A stretch of 64,000 bases of DNA from Megascapheus bottae. Its lineage: Eukaryota > Chordata > Mammalia > Rodentia > Geomyidae. The stretch covers positions 22,357,927-22,421,926 of the forward strand of contig JANJXV010000024.1 of assembly GCA_024803745.1 (NCBI GenBank), written 5' to 3'. Made by a program: the position numbers and the translations under genes. Positions 46,401 to 64,000 of this stretch are shown here, piece by piece. Within the stretch, counting starts at the first letter, position 1; each line of letters starts with the position of its first letter. A model generated the notes under the pieces. The model searched no databases. It saw only the letters and a program-made list of their open reading frames with translations, and had not been told where the DNA came from.

Positions 46401-46949
46401 TAATCTTTCTCTGAGCTGTTACCCTTTCAGGAGTGCCAGCATTAAGCTAGGAAGAGTGCTGTACCTCCTCACACTGTCACCTGTGATGAGATGGCATTCC
46501 CATGCAGTCAGCTATGCCTGATACCTGAATTTTTGTATAAGCTTTCTAGTTGTTCGCTCCCTGTTTGATCTCATCCTGTTCAGTGCTGCCACCAGGTCTG
46601 TCTCAAATATTCCTGCACTTAATCTTTACTCTTTCAACTGAGAAACTTCCTTTCTCTCTGCCTTTGAAAGCTTCCTGTTCTTTAAGTCCTTCTTTTGTAT
46701 TTCCATTCATGTCTTCTTGTAGTCTGTCCTCCACATAACAGTAGTTTTTGTTTCTTAAATATAAATTAAATCCTTTACTGCTTGGAACGCTTTGACATCC
46801 TGTTACATCTCCTAAGATCCACACTCCCTACTTTTATTTGATCTGGTTCTTACCTTCTCCTTGCACCTCATTTAATGGTAATTTCTCATGGTGCTATAGC
46901 TCCAGTGACCTTGATTTCTCAGGTGTTGTATGTTCTCCATCTCACCACA

Positions 46950-47172
46950 ATTTTTTTTTTTTCCTTTTGCTGGCACTGGGGCTTGAATTCAGAGGGTTAC
47001 ACTTGCTTAGCTTCCGTGCTTGTGGCTGGTACTATACCACTTGAGCCATACCTCTGTGTGGCTTTTTGTTGCCTGGATAGTCTTGTGGGCCTTCTTGCAT
47101 GAGCTAGCTTTAAACTGATCTCAGCCTCTTGAGTACCTACTGTTACAGGAATAAGTCACTGGTGCCCAACTT
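46950..47172 (-). mobile_element. Dimeric 7SL/B1-type SINE, old copy
   Basis: A reverse dimer with T12 tail, TACCACTTGAGCCATACC and a worn left monomer ending in ACTGGTGCCCAAC. Confidence 0.7.
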
Positions 47173-47184
47173 CCATCTGCGCTC

Positions 47185-47458
47185 TTGAATAAGAGTGGCA
47201 GCTTATCTTCAAGTTTGATGGGACCTTCCCAGGCCATTCTGTCTGCAACAATCTTCTTTATCTCATAATTATTACATCCTGTTCATTGTGTTTACTACAA
47301 GCTGTAATGATGTATTTTCCTGCTTTACTTATTTTTACCTTCCTTTCTTGCCTATAAACTGGAAGAGAGTACAAACCCTGCATTTCTTACTCATCACTAT
47401 ATACCCAGAGTCTAGCACTTATTAGGTCTTCAATAAATGTTTGTTGAATGACAGAAGG
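47185..47458 (+). mobile_element. L2 3'-end fragment
   Basis: ACTATATACCCAGAGTCTAG and CTTCAATAAATGTTTGTTGA form the L2 terminal block and contain an AATAAA. Confidence 0.62.
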
Positions 47459-48157
47459 AGTCAAGTATCCAAACCCTCATCGAATCCTGCTTTTTGGCAG
47501 AATTTCCCATTTGATATTATGCACAGTTTAGTATTTTCAGCCTATGTTTTTCTGAGTTATTTTTATCTACTGATATTTTTAGATCCTTGAAGACAAGTGA
47601 CCTGTGAGACAACTTCCTTCATATCTCCCATGGTGCCTAGCAAAATACTAGGCCCAAAGTAGTAGTCAGGGTGCTCAATTAATATGATGTTCCTTGGTTT
47701 GAAGATTTGCTGCCAAGTCCTGCTTTGGGGTTTGTCAGTCGGTATAGGATGGACGTATTTGAGTGGTAGAACTTTTCCACTTCCACTGCCAAGATTTTAT
47801 ATTGCCATCAGGTGCCAAATAAATGTTGATATTTGTTACAGAAAAATGTATGATGTCAATTTCTATCGATATTCATCTTCTGGAAGCCTACATCCTTCAG
47901 TTTCTTTAGTTGTCTCCTTCCATCCACCCCACCCCCAATGCCCTGCCATTTCTCCTCTCTGCACAAAACATAACCAGAGCTGAAAACCTTATTTTCTTAT
48001 TGTTCCTTTGTATGTGTTAGTTGGCCAGGGAATTTTTCATGGTCAGGTAAGATAGAAGAGTTAAGCAAGCAGTGTTAGTTCTGGTTTATCCGATTATAGG
48101 ATGGAGACTGAAGTAATAGACAAGGTTAGAATAGGAAGACAAGGGAAGATAGTATTT

Positions 48158-48350
48158 TTCTTTTTTCTTTTTGCTAGTCCACAGGCTTGAACTCAGGGCC
48201 TAAGCACAGCCTTTGTGCTTTCCTCAACTCTAGTGCTCTATCACTTGAGCCACAGCACCATTTCCGACTTTTCTATGTTAACAAGAAATCGAACCCAGGT
48301 CTTTGTGCATGCTAGGCAAACACTCTACCACTAGGCCAACTTTTGGCCAA
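48158..48350 (-). mobile_element. Dimeric tRNA/ID-type SINE
   Basis: A reverse dimer, moderately diverged, between CASP2 and CLCN1. Confidence 0.82.
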
Positions 48351-49375
48351 GATAGTAGGATTTTATGTAGCAACTTGGTCCAAGATAGATTTAAGATTTC
48401 TCTAGGGTAGACAGATAACAGAGAATCCTAGGACAGTCGAAAAAAGTTACCAGTAGACTTGTTAGGTTGAGGAGTACTTGGCTCATTCATAGAAAGGTGA
48501 GTGGCTGGCTGGCACTTGTGCTAGTGACAGTCTAGAAAGTGGAAACATTCTGTGGCAACATTGGGTAAGAAACAGCTGTGAACGTTGCTGAGGAATACAG
48601 AAGAGTGAAAGGTACTGAAGCACATCACCCGATAATAGTGCGTTTGGTGTGAAAGAACATTAGGAACAAAAAGTATGAAAAGCAGTTGGTTTTATGCTGC
48701 TGAGTAAAACATCATCTCAAAGACACAAAACTCTAGGAAAGGTTAAGAAGTTACTGAGTAGTGTAAGCGACTACCCATTTTTAGGGATAGGAAAGTTTAC
48801 GGAAGGTCGATGAGTGGGGAATTTCAAAGCCATGTCTGAGCTGGAGTCCATGTCCTTGCCACCCGCCCTTGAATTAGGGTGTCAGGTTGAATTTCACAGC
48901 TCTGTTCCCTTCGCCCACTTACCTCTGCCAGGGGATTCTCTTCTAAAATTATCCCCCTCCCTGGGCTGGAGGCTGCCCTCTGCCACCCTTCTCTATCCTG
49001 TTTTCTCAAATGAAAGGAAAGCAGGAAGGAATGAAACAAGTAAGGTATCAGGTGAGAATGTAGTTTCAAAAGAAAAGAGGTGCCTGAGGAGGTAGACAAG
49101 GTAGTAGCTGCAGTGCTTGGTCTGTTGTAGGCACTGAATGTGGAGTCTTCCATTTTAATAACAGACCCATGAGGGAAAACATTTTCCCATGTTTTCCCAA
49201 AGATTAAGAGTCTCAGAGACTTTGAACTACCAAAAGAGAAAGAAATTCAGTCTTAAGGGCATGAACTCTGAAACTTTTATATATAAATCTCATTTTAAAT
49301 GCTTGCTCTGCCTTTAGTAATTTTAGAGACCTGTGCCAAGATACCCAGTAGCCTTGGTTACCCTTACTTAAAAAT
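48351..49375. other. CASP2-CLCN1 intergenic, nothing recognised
   Basis: No coding or repeat signal that I can support. Open frames on both strands reach 93-109 codons but lack splice context. Confidence 0.45.
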
Positions 49376-49615
49376 AAACCTGATGGAAGTTCATGCCTAT
49401 AACCCTTGCTACTCAGGAGACTGAGATTTGAGGGTCCTGGTTCAAAGCCAGCCTAAGCAAGGAAGTCCAGGAGATTTCTCTCTGCTTAATAAACAAAATA
49501 AGCTGCAAGTACAGCTATTGCTCAAGTGGTTTAGTGCCATCCTTGAGGGAAAAAAAAGCTTAGGGACAGCTCCTAGGCCCTGAGTTCAAACTCCAGGACC
49601 AGCACAAAAACAAAA
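49376..49615 (+). mobile_element. Dimeric 7SL/B1-type SINE
   Basis: CTTGCTACTCAGGAGACTGA, GGTTCAAAGCCAGCC and a right monomer ending GAGTTCAAACTCCAGGACC. Confidence 0.8.
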
Positions 49616-50642
49616 AATATTTGTGCTTTGAACGGTACCTATGAGAATTAAATATGATTAAATTTGGGAAAAGAATGCCGTGTTTGTAAAACCTGAATGG
49701 AGTGCTACAGGAAAGACATGATCGGTTAGGTATGGGAAAGAATAAAGGAGAGCAAGGCTAGTAAGGAATAGAGAAGTAAACAGCGAAGTCTGCTGTAAAC
49801 AAAAGGTGTCTAGAAAAGCAGTAGTTGCTTTGCTGAAATTGCGGCAGTGAGCATGGATTCCATGCTTCCTGAACACACAGAAGGAAATAGATGACTGAAA
49901 ACACGAAGTATGACGGTCGTATTTAATCTTCTGTACATTGCAGAGGCTGGAGTGGAAAAACAAGAATATAACAGAAAGGAAAACCTATGCACAAAGTTTT
50001 TGCAGGGATGCTCTCCCAACCATCACCAGTATCCCCAAGACAGATTTTCCCCTTCTTGGATCCTTGTATCTTGCCTACTTGGCACAACCTTCCTTCAGAT
50101 CACAATCCATATGCTATAGACTCTAATCTTTTAATATTATAGACCCATTGAGAACCTATTGAAAACTTCAGAAGAAAAAAATGTATCAATCATGCCTATT
50201 TACAAATTTGCTTTCAAGTTTAGAAGCTTCCCAGGACTGCATAGCAGTCTGTCTCTGGCTCTCCAAATCAGAACCTAAGCATTAGGTCCAGTGAGCTGTT
50301 AGAGTGAAGGATAGGCCTGGTTTATATCTAGGTTTCTTTCAGGACAGCATGCATGAGATTTACTAATTTTGAACATAGATCATTTACTCTCGCAGAGTAG
50401 ATAGCATCACTAGCAGCCTGTGGTTGTCCTTAATCCTCCTCATTTAAGACTGGGTTTGAGGTTGTCGTTGATGGTGTGCTAGGAAATTACATGCTTCCAC
50501 TAGGTCTGGCCAAGGTGAATAGCTTCACAGGCCTGCTGTGAATGTTAGTCTGTGACTGAGCTGCTCTGTTTTTGTGACTTGATTTAGGAACAGTAAGGAA
50601 GCCATAATTGCATCTGATGCTTAGTTTTAAAAGTTCCTAATT
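49616..50642. other. CASP2-CLCN1 intergenic, nothing recognised
   Basis: Unique-looking sequence. No exon supported. Confidence 0.45.
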
Positions 50643-50755
50643 TGGGGGGGGGGGTAGTGAAGGAAAGGGTGACACTCCAGAAACAGAAATGTACTCATCA
50701 CCTGACTTATAAAATGATAACCCCTCTGTATAACACCTTAATAATAACAAAATTA
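50643..50755 (+). mobile_element. L1 3'-UTR tail
   Basis: A G10 run, then AATGTACTCATCACCTGACT and AACCCCTCTGTATAACACC, the lineage-specific L1 end. Confidence 0.75.
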
Positions 50756-50869
50756 TGTATATGTGTATTTTTAAGTACCATATAGAAACACTATCATCAG
50801 AGAGCCTGATTTCACAAACAGATGAAAAAAATCTCTTTCTGAGGCCCTTCTCATTTTGGTAATGTTCCT

Positions 50870-51012
50870 CTACTCAGGAGGCTGAGATCTAAGGATTAAG
50901 GTTTGAAGCTAGCCTGGGAAGACAAAGTGGAGGTATGTCTCAAATGATAGAGGAACAGCCTGCACTAAGCTAAACAAGAGATTTGGGCTCTGCTTTCAAG
51001 CCTTAGCACAAG
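50870..51012 (+). mobile_element. 7SL/B1-type SINE fragment
   Basis: CTCTACTCAGGAGGCTGAGA and a worn right half. A short GTGTGC/CACACA stretch follows. Confidence 0.6.
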
Positions 51013-51164
51013 GACACTCGCGTGTGCGTGCACATGCACACGTGCACACACACAGAAGTACAAGTTATCACATAGAGCCTTTAATCCTCAGCAATCCAAC
51101 ATTTATTATCTGTAGAGGATGATGAGCCTTGGGATTCATGCTAGAAAAGATGCTCATTTTTTTT

Positions 51165-52110
51165 CTTGGTTTAACCTTATTGGTATGTAACTAACAAATA
51201 GGAATTGTGTCTATTTAAGACATAAAGGTGTATGTGTACATTGTGAAATCACTGCAGTCAAACTACAGTCAAGGTAGTTAACCATCACCTCACAGTTACT
51301 TTTGTGAATTTGTGGTGAGAACTCTTAAGATCAAATATTTTACATTGGATATTTGCTACCCTCAGCAAACTTCAAGTATTAAATATAGTTTTGAGAACTA
51401 GTCACTCTTCTGTATGTTAGATCTCCAGAACTTAATTCATCTGGAATGGGTGAAACTTTGTACCCTGCGTCTGGTATCTGTCTACCCAGTATCCACTTCT
51501 GGCCCAGCCCATGGCAGCCACTCTTCTACTCTACTGCTGAGCTTCTCTTTTGAAGATTCTATCTGTAAGTGAGAGTGTGCAGTAGTTAAATGTATCTGGG
51601 ATGTTCTACATAGCCTACTTCTTGATTCATTCAAGGCATAGCTGACAGATTCACTTTTATCTGAATAGTAGCCCATTGTCTTAAACACAGTATTTTCTTA
51701 ATCTACTCACTCACCTGTTGACAGATACTAAGGTTATTTCATATTTTTTGGATACTGCTATAAGGAACAAAGAAGTACATTTACCTCTTAAAAGACTGGG
51801 ATCCATTTTCCTGTGGAAATACTATTCCTCTGGAATACTACTGCTGAGTCATATAACAATTCTAGTTCTAATTTAGTTGGGAATGTCCATCTTCTTATCC
51901 ATAAGGACTGTACCAGTTTCTGTTCCCACCCACAGCAGTTTCTCCTCAGTCTCTCCAGTTTAGTCTTGGTCAAAAATGAGTACTCATTCTAACCAATGTG
52001 AAATGATGTCTCACTTTGGTTTTGATTTCATTTCCCTGGCAGCTAGTGATACTGAGCACTTACAAAAGGTATTGTCAGTGAATCTGTCCCCATTTGCTAT
52101 GGGCAATTCC
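51165..52110 (-). mobile_element. Ancient L1M fragment
   Basis: A diverged reverse-strand L1 tail: GGTAGTTAACCATCACCTCA, GACAGATACTAAGGTTATTT, TGTACCAGTTTCTGTTCCCA and a final TTTGATTTCATTTCCCTGGC. Confidence 0.72.
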
Positions 52111-53200
52111 ATTTAGCTTACCTTAAAATTAAAGTACATGTTTAGGGTCCATACCGTGCAGTTCCTGAACCTGCTTGGTGATGGATCCTAAACCTCACTT
52201 TTCTTCAATCTAACTTTTCTTCCATAGTGATTTTAGAGGGAAAGAATGTCTTGGGAAAATTGGTGGGGGCGGGGGGGGGGAATGTAATGCTAGATGGAGT
52301 CATTTGGCCTTGGGAAAAAAATTAATTTATGGACCAGAAAAGGGAAGACTAGATTACTTCATCATATTTGGATTGCCAGACTCAATGTGAGAAACATTCC
52401 TTCCCTTCCCACCACCAGCTTCTCTATGCCTCTGGTCTACTTCCCTTCCCTTTTCCCCTGTTATCTAACCTACCCTAATAAAGATTCTTGGGCACCACAA
52501 TCTAAATGGACCTTCAGCCTCTCCTGTAGAGCAGAGCTGGTAGTATATCTGGCACATGTGATTCTGGGAAATTGGAGCCATCCTGGGACCCAAGTTATTA
52601 CCTTTGCTTCCCACAAGCATTCCACACCCAGTGGATGATAAGGGGGGAGCACCCCAGGGTACATATTGGCAGCTTCAAGTAGACAAAGGGACTGAGAGCT
52701 GGAGGAGAGAACAAAGTGGAATGGATGGGAGATGACCAGATGTTCAGGATCCAGGACCCAACCCTGCAGAGACACCAAACTAAGAACAAGCCAACAGGGA
52801 GAGATGGCTGAGCGACGCCAGCTGATCTCCCAGGTGAGTTCACTTGTCCAGTGTTCCCAGACCTTTGAGAGACTTCATCCAACTCCACTGCACCCTTTGC
52901 CTTCTACACACAGAAGCCAAGGTAGCTGTCTTGGAGGGGCTCCAGGTGCAGCCTGGAGAGCACACTAAGCAGTTTCCCATCCTGATCTGGGTGATATTTA
53001 TAGAGGGACCAGTTTCCTGGAGCTGGAAGCCTACTAGTGACTAGGGAGGGGACAATGCTGCTGGCTTGCAGAGGGAATTCCCTGTGGGGCTGTCCCACAG
53101 GTTCTCCCCACCCCCATGCCACCCCCTACTGCACTCACACCTGCTTCGACCCCAAGCAGATCAGATGTGGCAGTGGGGGGGGGGGAAGTCATGTGATGGA
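52111..53200. other. Upstream flank of CLCN1
   Basis: Contains a G-rich run near 52265 and a short ATG-to-donor segment (52804-52833) discussed in the findings. A G12 run lies at 53174-53185 just before the core promoter. Confidence 0.45.
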
Positions 53201-53207
53201 GAGGCGG

Positions 53208-53217
53208 CTATAAATAG
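53208..53217 (+). promoter_or_regulatory. CLCN1: Combined TATA box / MEF2-like site of CLCN1
   Basis: The decamer CTATAAATAG is a perfect match to the MEF2 consensus CTA(A/T)4TAG and also contains a TATA box. It lies 125 bp before the CLCN1 ATG, so transcription would start near 53240. CANNTG E-boxes occur just upstream (CATGTG near 53191, CACCTG near 53135). This suits a skeletal-muscle gene; function is inferred. Confidence 0.75.
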
Positions 53218-53341
53218 CTGGAGGTGGGCATGCTGCCCCAGACGCCTTGGGGACAGGCAAGAGCAGTAGCTTAAGGAGCTGCACCAGGGCTAGAACAGGG
53301 GCAGGCAGGCCAAGGCCTGGCCTGGGATGTGAAGAAGCCAC

Positions 53342-60100
<6,759 letters not shown>

Positions 60101-60596
60101 TTCATGTTTCCCATTCTTAAATTAAAACCTATTTGAATTATTGATGCTTTTGCCCTGCATGTATTGTATCTTATAATATGACTCTATGTACTTCCTTCTC
60201 CAGGGGCAACTTAACATCTTGTTGTGATTTATTAGTGGACAAATAGTTTGGGTGGACCTTATTCATTCAGATTAGTGGTGAGCTTTCGTGTGAGTAATCT
60301 TCAAGGGAGTTTGGTTTTTATTATCTTTAAGTAGTTGTACACAGGAGTTACCATTCAACAATGCAGTTTATGAATACAGTGCATCTTGACACTATCATCC
60401 CTTTCAACATTCTCATTCATCCCTCTCTATCCACCCCTTCCCTCACTCCTCTTAGTTTTGAAGGATATTTGGTTCTCAACTGCAAATTGCTTCTTGAGAG
60501 CAATTTACAGGTTATGTTCAGCTCTATCTATCCACATAAGGAAAATAGTGATCTTTCAGATTATTACTGTTGCTGTTGTTATTGTGGTTGTTGTTG

Positions 60597-60836
60597 TTTT
60601 GCCAGTCCTGGGGTTTGAACTTAGGACCTGAGCACTGTTCCTGAGCTTCTTTGTGCTCAAGGCAAGCACTCTACCACTGGAGCCACACACAGCGCCACTT
60701 CCACCTTTTTCTGAGTAATTTATTCAAGATAAGAAGCTTATTTACTTTTCTGCCTATGCTGCCTTTGAACCAGGACCCTCACATCTAAACCTCCTGAGTA
60801 GTTAGAATTATAGGCATGAACCACCAGCACCCACCT
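60597..60836 (-). mobile_element. Dimeric 7SL/B1-type SINE, CLCN1 intron 7
   Basis: A reverse dimer from TTGCCAGTCCTGGGGTTTGA to CATGAACCACCAGCACCCAC. Confidence 0.8.
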
Positions 60837-61533
60837 CAGATTTTTTTATCATGTCTAACTAACAAACAGACAGTTATATGTGTTGATTCATTAAAATCAG
60901 TGGTGGCTAGATTACCAGGGCAAAGATTGCATAGATTATTCGTCAGATTCACTGGTAATATAAAGAATACTAAGTTGATCATTGAAAAACACAATTTCAG
61001 GAAAGGCAGGTACTTTTTGAATGACCAGCTACTAGAGGTTTCTTTTCAGTTATGAGCATGTAATCAGTCTGGTCACAGAGGAGACTTCTAGATAGCTAAC
61101 ATTGCTGGGCTCAGGAGAGATGTATGGGTAAGAGTTCAAAACTAATGGAAATGCTAATGGAAATACATTGTGCTAACACTGCCCAGGCATTCAGTGTAAG
61201 GAGCAAATGCATCCACTGGCATAAGGTTTGCACCTCAGTTATCCATTGTAGTCATTAAAGTCATTAGTCTCTGTCCATGGAGGGGAGGGTGTCTGAATTT
61301 CTATGTATGGTAGTGATCACATTTACCTTTATATATACTTTAGACTTCCAAATTATAGATCTGAAAAATTCTAAGAAATTGTTGGGTCAGATTCTTTTAA
61401 AGTGAAGAAAGTGTGTTATTTCTTCCCCAAAGTCAGAAGTTCTACTTACTGACATAGACAAGGACCAAGAGGTCATGTATAGAATTTGGGAAAGGCAAAG
61501 CCCTTCAGAAAGCTACAGATAAAACATCACTCT

Positions 61534-61762
61534 TGCCAAGTGCTGGTGGCTCACACATATCATCACAGCTACTCAGGACACTGAGAGCTAAGGATCACAG
61601 TTCAAAACCAACCTGAGCAGAAAAGTCTTTGAAACTCTTATCTCCCGTTAATCAGCAAAAGCCTGAAAGTAGAGCTTTAGCCCAAGTGGCAGAACACCAG
61701 CCTTGAGAGAAAAATCTCTAGGACAGTGCCAGTTCAAGCACCACTACCAGTACATACACACT
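61534..61762 (+). mobile_element. Dimeric 7SL/B1-type SINE, CLCN1 intron 7
   Basis: GTGCTGGTGGCTCACACATA through CAGTTCAAGCACCACTACC. An (AC)n grows from its tail. Confidence 0.78.
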
Positions 61763-61766
61763 CCCT

Positions 61767-61767
<1 letters not shown>

Positions 61768-61817
<50 letters not shown>
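61768..61817 (+). repeat. (AC)n microsatellite, CLCN1 intron 7
   Basis: 25 AC units attached to a SINE tail. Confidence 0.97.
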
Positions 61818-61819
<2 letters not shown>

Positions 61820-62061
61820 CTCTTGACACAATTGTTAAGCACTTAGAAGTTAAAGTGATATACTCAGACTGTTTAAAATGAAGTGGCAAATGATAAATAT
61901 TTCTGCAAGTGGTATTACTGAATTTTTACAGATAGATAACAATTCTGAAAGAAAAGTTAAGACTATTAACTATAGGCAGCCCCCTGAAATGTTAACTGTC
62001 TCTTTGCCAGGGTACTTTGCCAAGTACTCTCAGGATGCTTCACAGGTTAAAAAAAAAATCT

Positions 62062-62180
62062 GAGCTGGGTGCTGGTGGTTCATGCCTGTAATTCTAGCTA
62101 TTCTGGAGGTTTAGATCTGAGGGTCCTGGTTCAAAGGCAGCATAGGCAGAAAAGTAAATAAGCTTCTTATCTTGAGACAC
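62062..62180 (+). mobile_element. 7SL/B1-type SINE left-monomer fragment, CLCN1 intron 7
   Basis: GAGCTGGGTGCTGGTGGTTC and CTGTAATTCTAGCTATTCTG; the right half is not recognisable. Confidence 0.65.
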
Positions 62181-62429
62181 AGAACCACTCTGCCAGAGAT
62201 ATGTCTGTATGGCATCACAGGTAGTGCTGGAGAGCCCTCCAGGCCACCTGCCGGAGCCCATAAGGCTTAAAAAAAGAAACCCTCTCTGACATGTGGTATA
62301 GTTTCTAAGTAGAAGTTTCTGAGGAAGACAGGCAAGGTATTCTAGACACAAGAAGTGAGCTGAAGAGCTGTCATTATAGCAAGTATGTGCTACTACGAAA
62401 GACTGTGTGAAAGGTGCAGACAAGTCCAG

Positions 62430-63390
62430 ACAGATCAGTCGTGAAGGCCTTCATGGGCCATGTATAAGTTTTTCTCTTGAGGCTAGATCCAAATATATTT
62501 CAGACAGCCCAGTTCTTCGTGGTGTTAATTGACTTAATAGACTAAAAAAAAACTCGAAAGGTCAAACCATTAGAAAATGTTTCATTGAACAGATAGTTAA
62601 AAACTTTGAAGACTGGAAAAGTTATCAGAACATCTGACCTACTGAGATGCATTGTGAATATCCAAAACATGGTTGTAGATGTTTCCACTGAGCAACTCAT
62701 GTAGAGCTGCCTCATGAGACTTGTATGGGTCTTTGGGAAATGCCATTGTGGGTGAAGTGAAACCATGGAAAGATTTTGAACAAGGAAGTGACAGAGCTAG
62801 CTTTGTGTGCCCATCCGATCCCTTCAGCTCATGTGGGCAGGGTAGAACTGGTCTGTGGATTAGCAAGATTAATCAAAGATTAACTTGAAGACTATTGTCC
62901 TAGACGTGAGGCTAAATGATGAGAGACTGACCTGGGCATAGGAAGAAGAGATAGAAAAGAGGATGATGAATGGAAGTGCTAAGGCAGTAACACCAGCATG
63001 ACCCAGTGATTGATTTTATGTGAGAGTAGGAGGGATACTGGGAAAGAAAGGATTACGACTGCCACCCAAATTGCCAACAAAGGCAACTGGGCAGATAGTA
63101 GTGTTGGGTAACCATAGTGGGAAATACAGGAAGAGAAACATCTAGGAAGAGTTGCTAATTTTCACGTGGATTATGTTTAAAGTTCCTGTGGCATAGCCAT
63201 GTGATAGCAAGTAGGCCTCTGACTGATGAGTCTGAAACCCAGGAAGTGGGCTGAAAGATATAAAGGTTTGAGAATCAGTAGCATGTAGGCTTAATGACTC
63301 CAAGAAGCATAAATGAAGTTAAAAGACAAAGTATGTTTATGAACAGTGAGAGTAGAAGATTTAGGACCATACCCTGGGTTGGACAGAGTC
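62430..63390 (+). repeat. Probable ancient interspersed repeat, family not assigned, CLCN1 intron 7
   Basis: GAAGGCCTTCATGGGCC, AAGATTTTGAACAAGGAAGT, CCTGGGTTGGACAGAGT and similar phrases recall a widespread old mammalian repeat, but I cannot name it. A family search is needed to name it. Confidence 0.35.
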
Positions 63391-64000
63391 ACCAGAACAG
63401 GCAGAGAAAACAGAATCTCGAGTTGGAGAGGAGAGCCATGTTCCAAAGGCCATTTGCGTTTTTAAAGAGTTTGTTTCAGCAGCACATTACATGTTTGGCT
63501 CAGACTAATATTAAAATTAGCTCTCATTCCTGAGCATACAGCGACAGACAGCTAAGGAAAGTGTCCCACATCTGTTTCGTGGGAAAGAAAACCTAGGATT
63601 TCAAACAATAAATAAATAAATGAAAAGTAATAGAATATTCATAAGTTGGACAGTTTCACCCAGGCAAGTCAAAGCTGCCTTTCCTTCTGTTGCTGGCAAA
63701 GAAAAGGGGCTGGAGACCTGCTCCAGTGTTCTGTCATGGCAGCAAGGTGTTTGTCTTCCATGGTGGTGAGATTTGAAGAGCGGGATAGGAGGGGTGGCTT
63801 TCGGAGCTCTACCTCAGGTTTCCTCTCACTTGGCTGCATTTCTTCTCTTGTTCTGTACATCCCTAGAACAGGCATTGAGGAGCGTCAACTCTCCCAGCCA
63901 CTGCCTATGGTGCTGGTTTTCAGGAAAGTCCTAGTTTTCTGGGGGCTCAGAAGTCTCCGTAAATAAATAACAAGATCTGAAAGGGGCGAGTGCTTAGTCA

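Overview
This is a 64 kb piece of a mammalian nuclear chromosome, most likely from a rodent of the superfamily Geomyoidea (pocket mice, kangaroo rats, pocket gophers). The vertebrate part is certain: split genes with GT-AG introns, CpG islands at promoters, L1, L2, MIR and microsatellites. The geomyoid assignment is an inference. It rests on dozens of copies of a dimeric SINE with a tRNA/ID-like left monomer and a right monomer resembling the IDL-Geo family known from geomyoids, and it could not be checked by database search.

Four protein genes lie on the + strand in the conserved mammalian order GSTK1 - TMEM139 - CASP2 - CLCN1 (human 7q34-q35). I rebuilt each from splice sites and reading frame. 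GSTK1 (12941-17598, 8 exons) encodes 226 residues, a mitochondrial/peroxisomal glutathione transferase, here with a canonical SKL C-terminus. TMEM139 (29193-30074, 2 coding exons) encodes 219 residues with two membrane segments and two PPxY motifs. CASP2 (30996-45752, 11 coding exons) encodes 452 residues with catalytic His277 and Cys320. It also keeps the 61-bp alternative exon of the short Casp-2S isoform. CLCN1 (from 53342, running off the right edge) shows seven exons encoding the first 284 residues of the skeletal-muscle chloride channel. An exon-7 look-alike of identical length lies upstream of exon 7 and corresponds to the 'exon 7a' mis-spliced in myotonic dystrophy.

Layout: 1-12.4 kb is gene-free and packed with SINEs, L1 pieces and microsatellites. 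12.4-17.8 kb is the GSTK1 CpG island and gene. 18-28 kb is repeat-rich intergenic DNA. 28.2-30.5 kb is TMEM139. 30.6-31.5 kb is the CASP2 CpG island. 31.5-32.0 kb is an unusual minisatellite in CASP2 intron 1. 34.0-46.4 kb is the CASP2 body. 46.4-53.2 kb is intergenic. 53.2 kb onward is CLCN1, starting at a combined TATA/MEF2-like box. The genes do not form a pathway; their clustering is ancestral synteny. The most informative signals are the two poison or alternative exons (CASP2, CLCN1), the non-canonical GC donors in CLCN1, and the SINE/L1 nesting.

No undescribed multi-gene system was found. The long open frames away from these genes are microsatellite, SINE or CpG-island artefacts.
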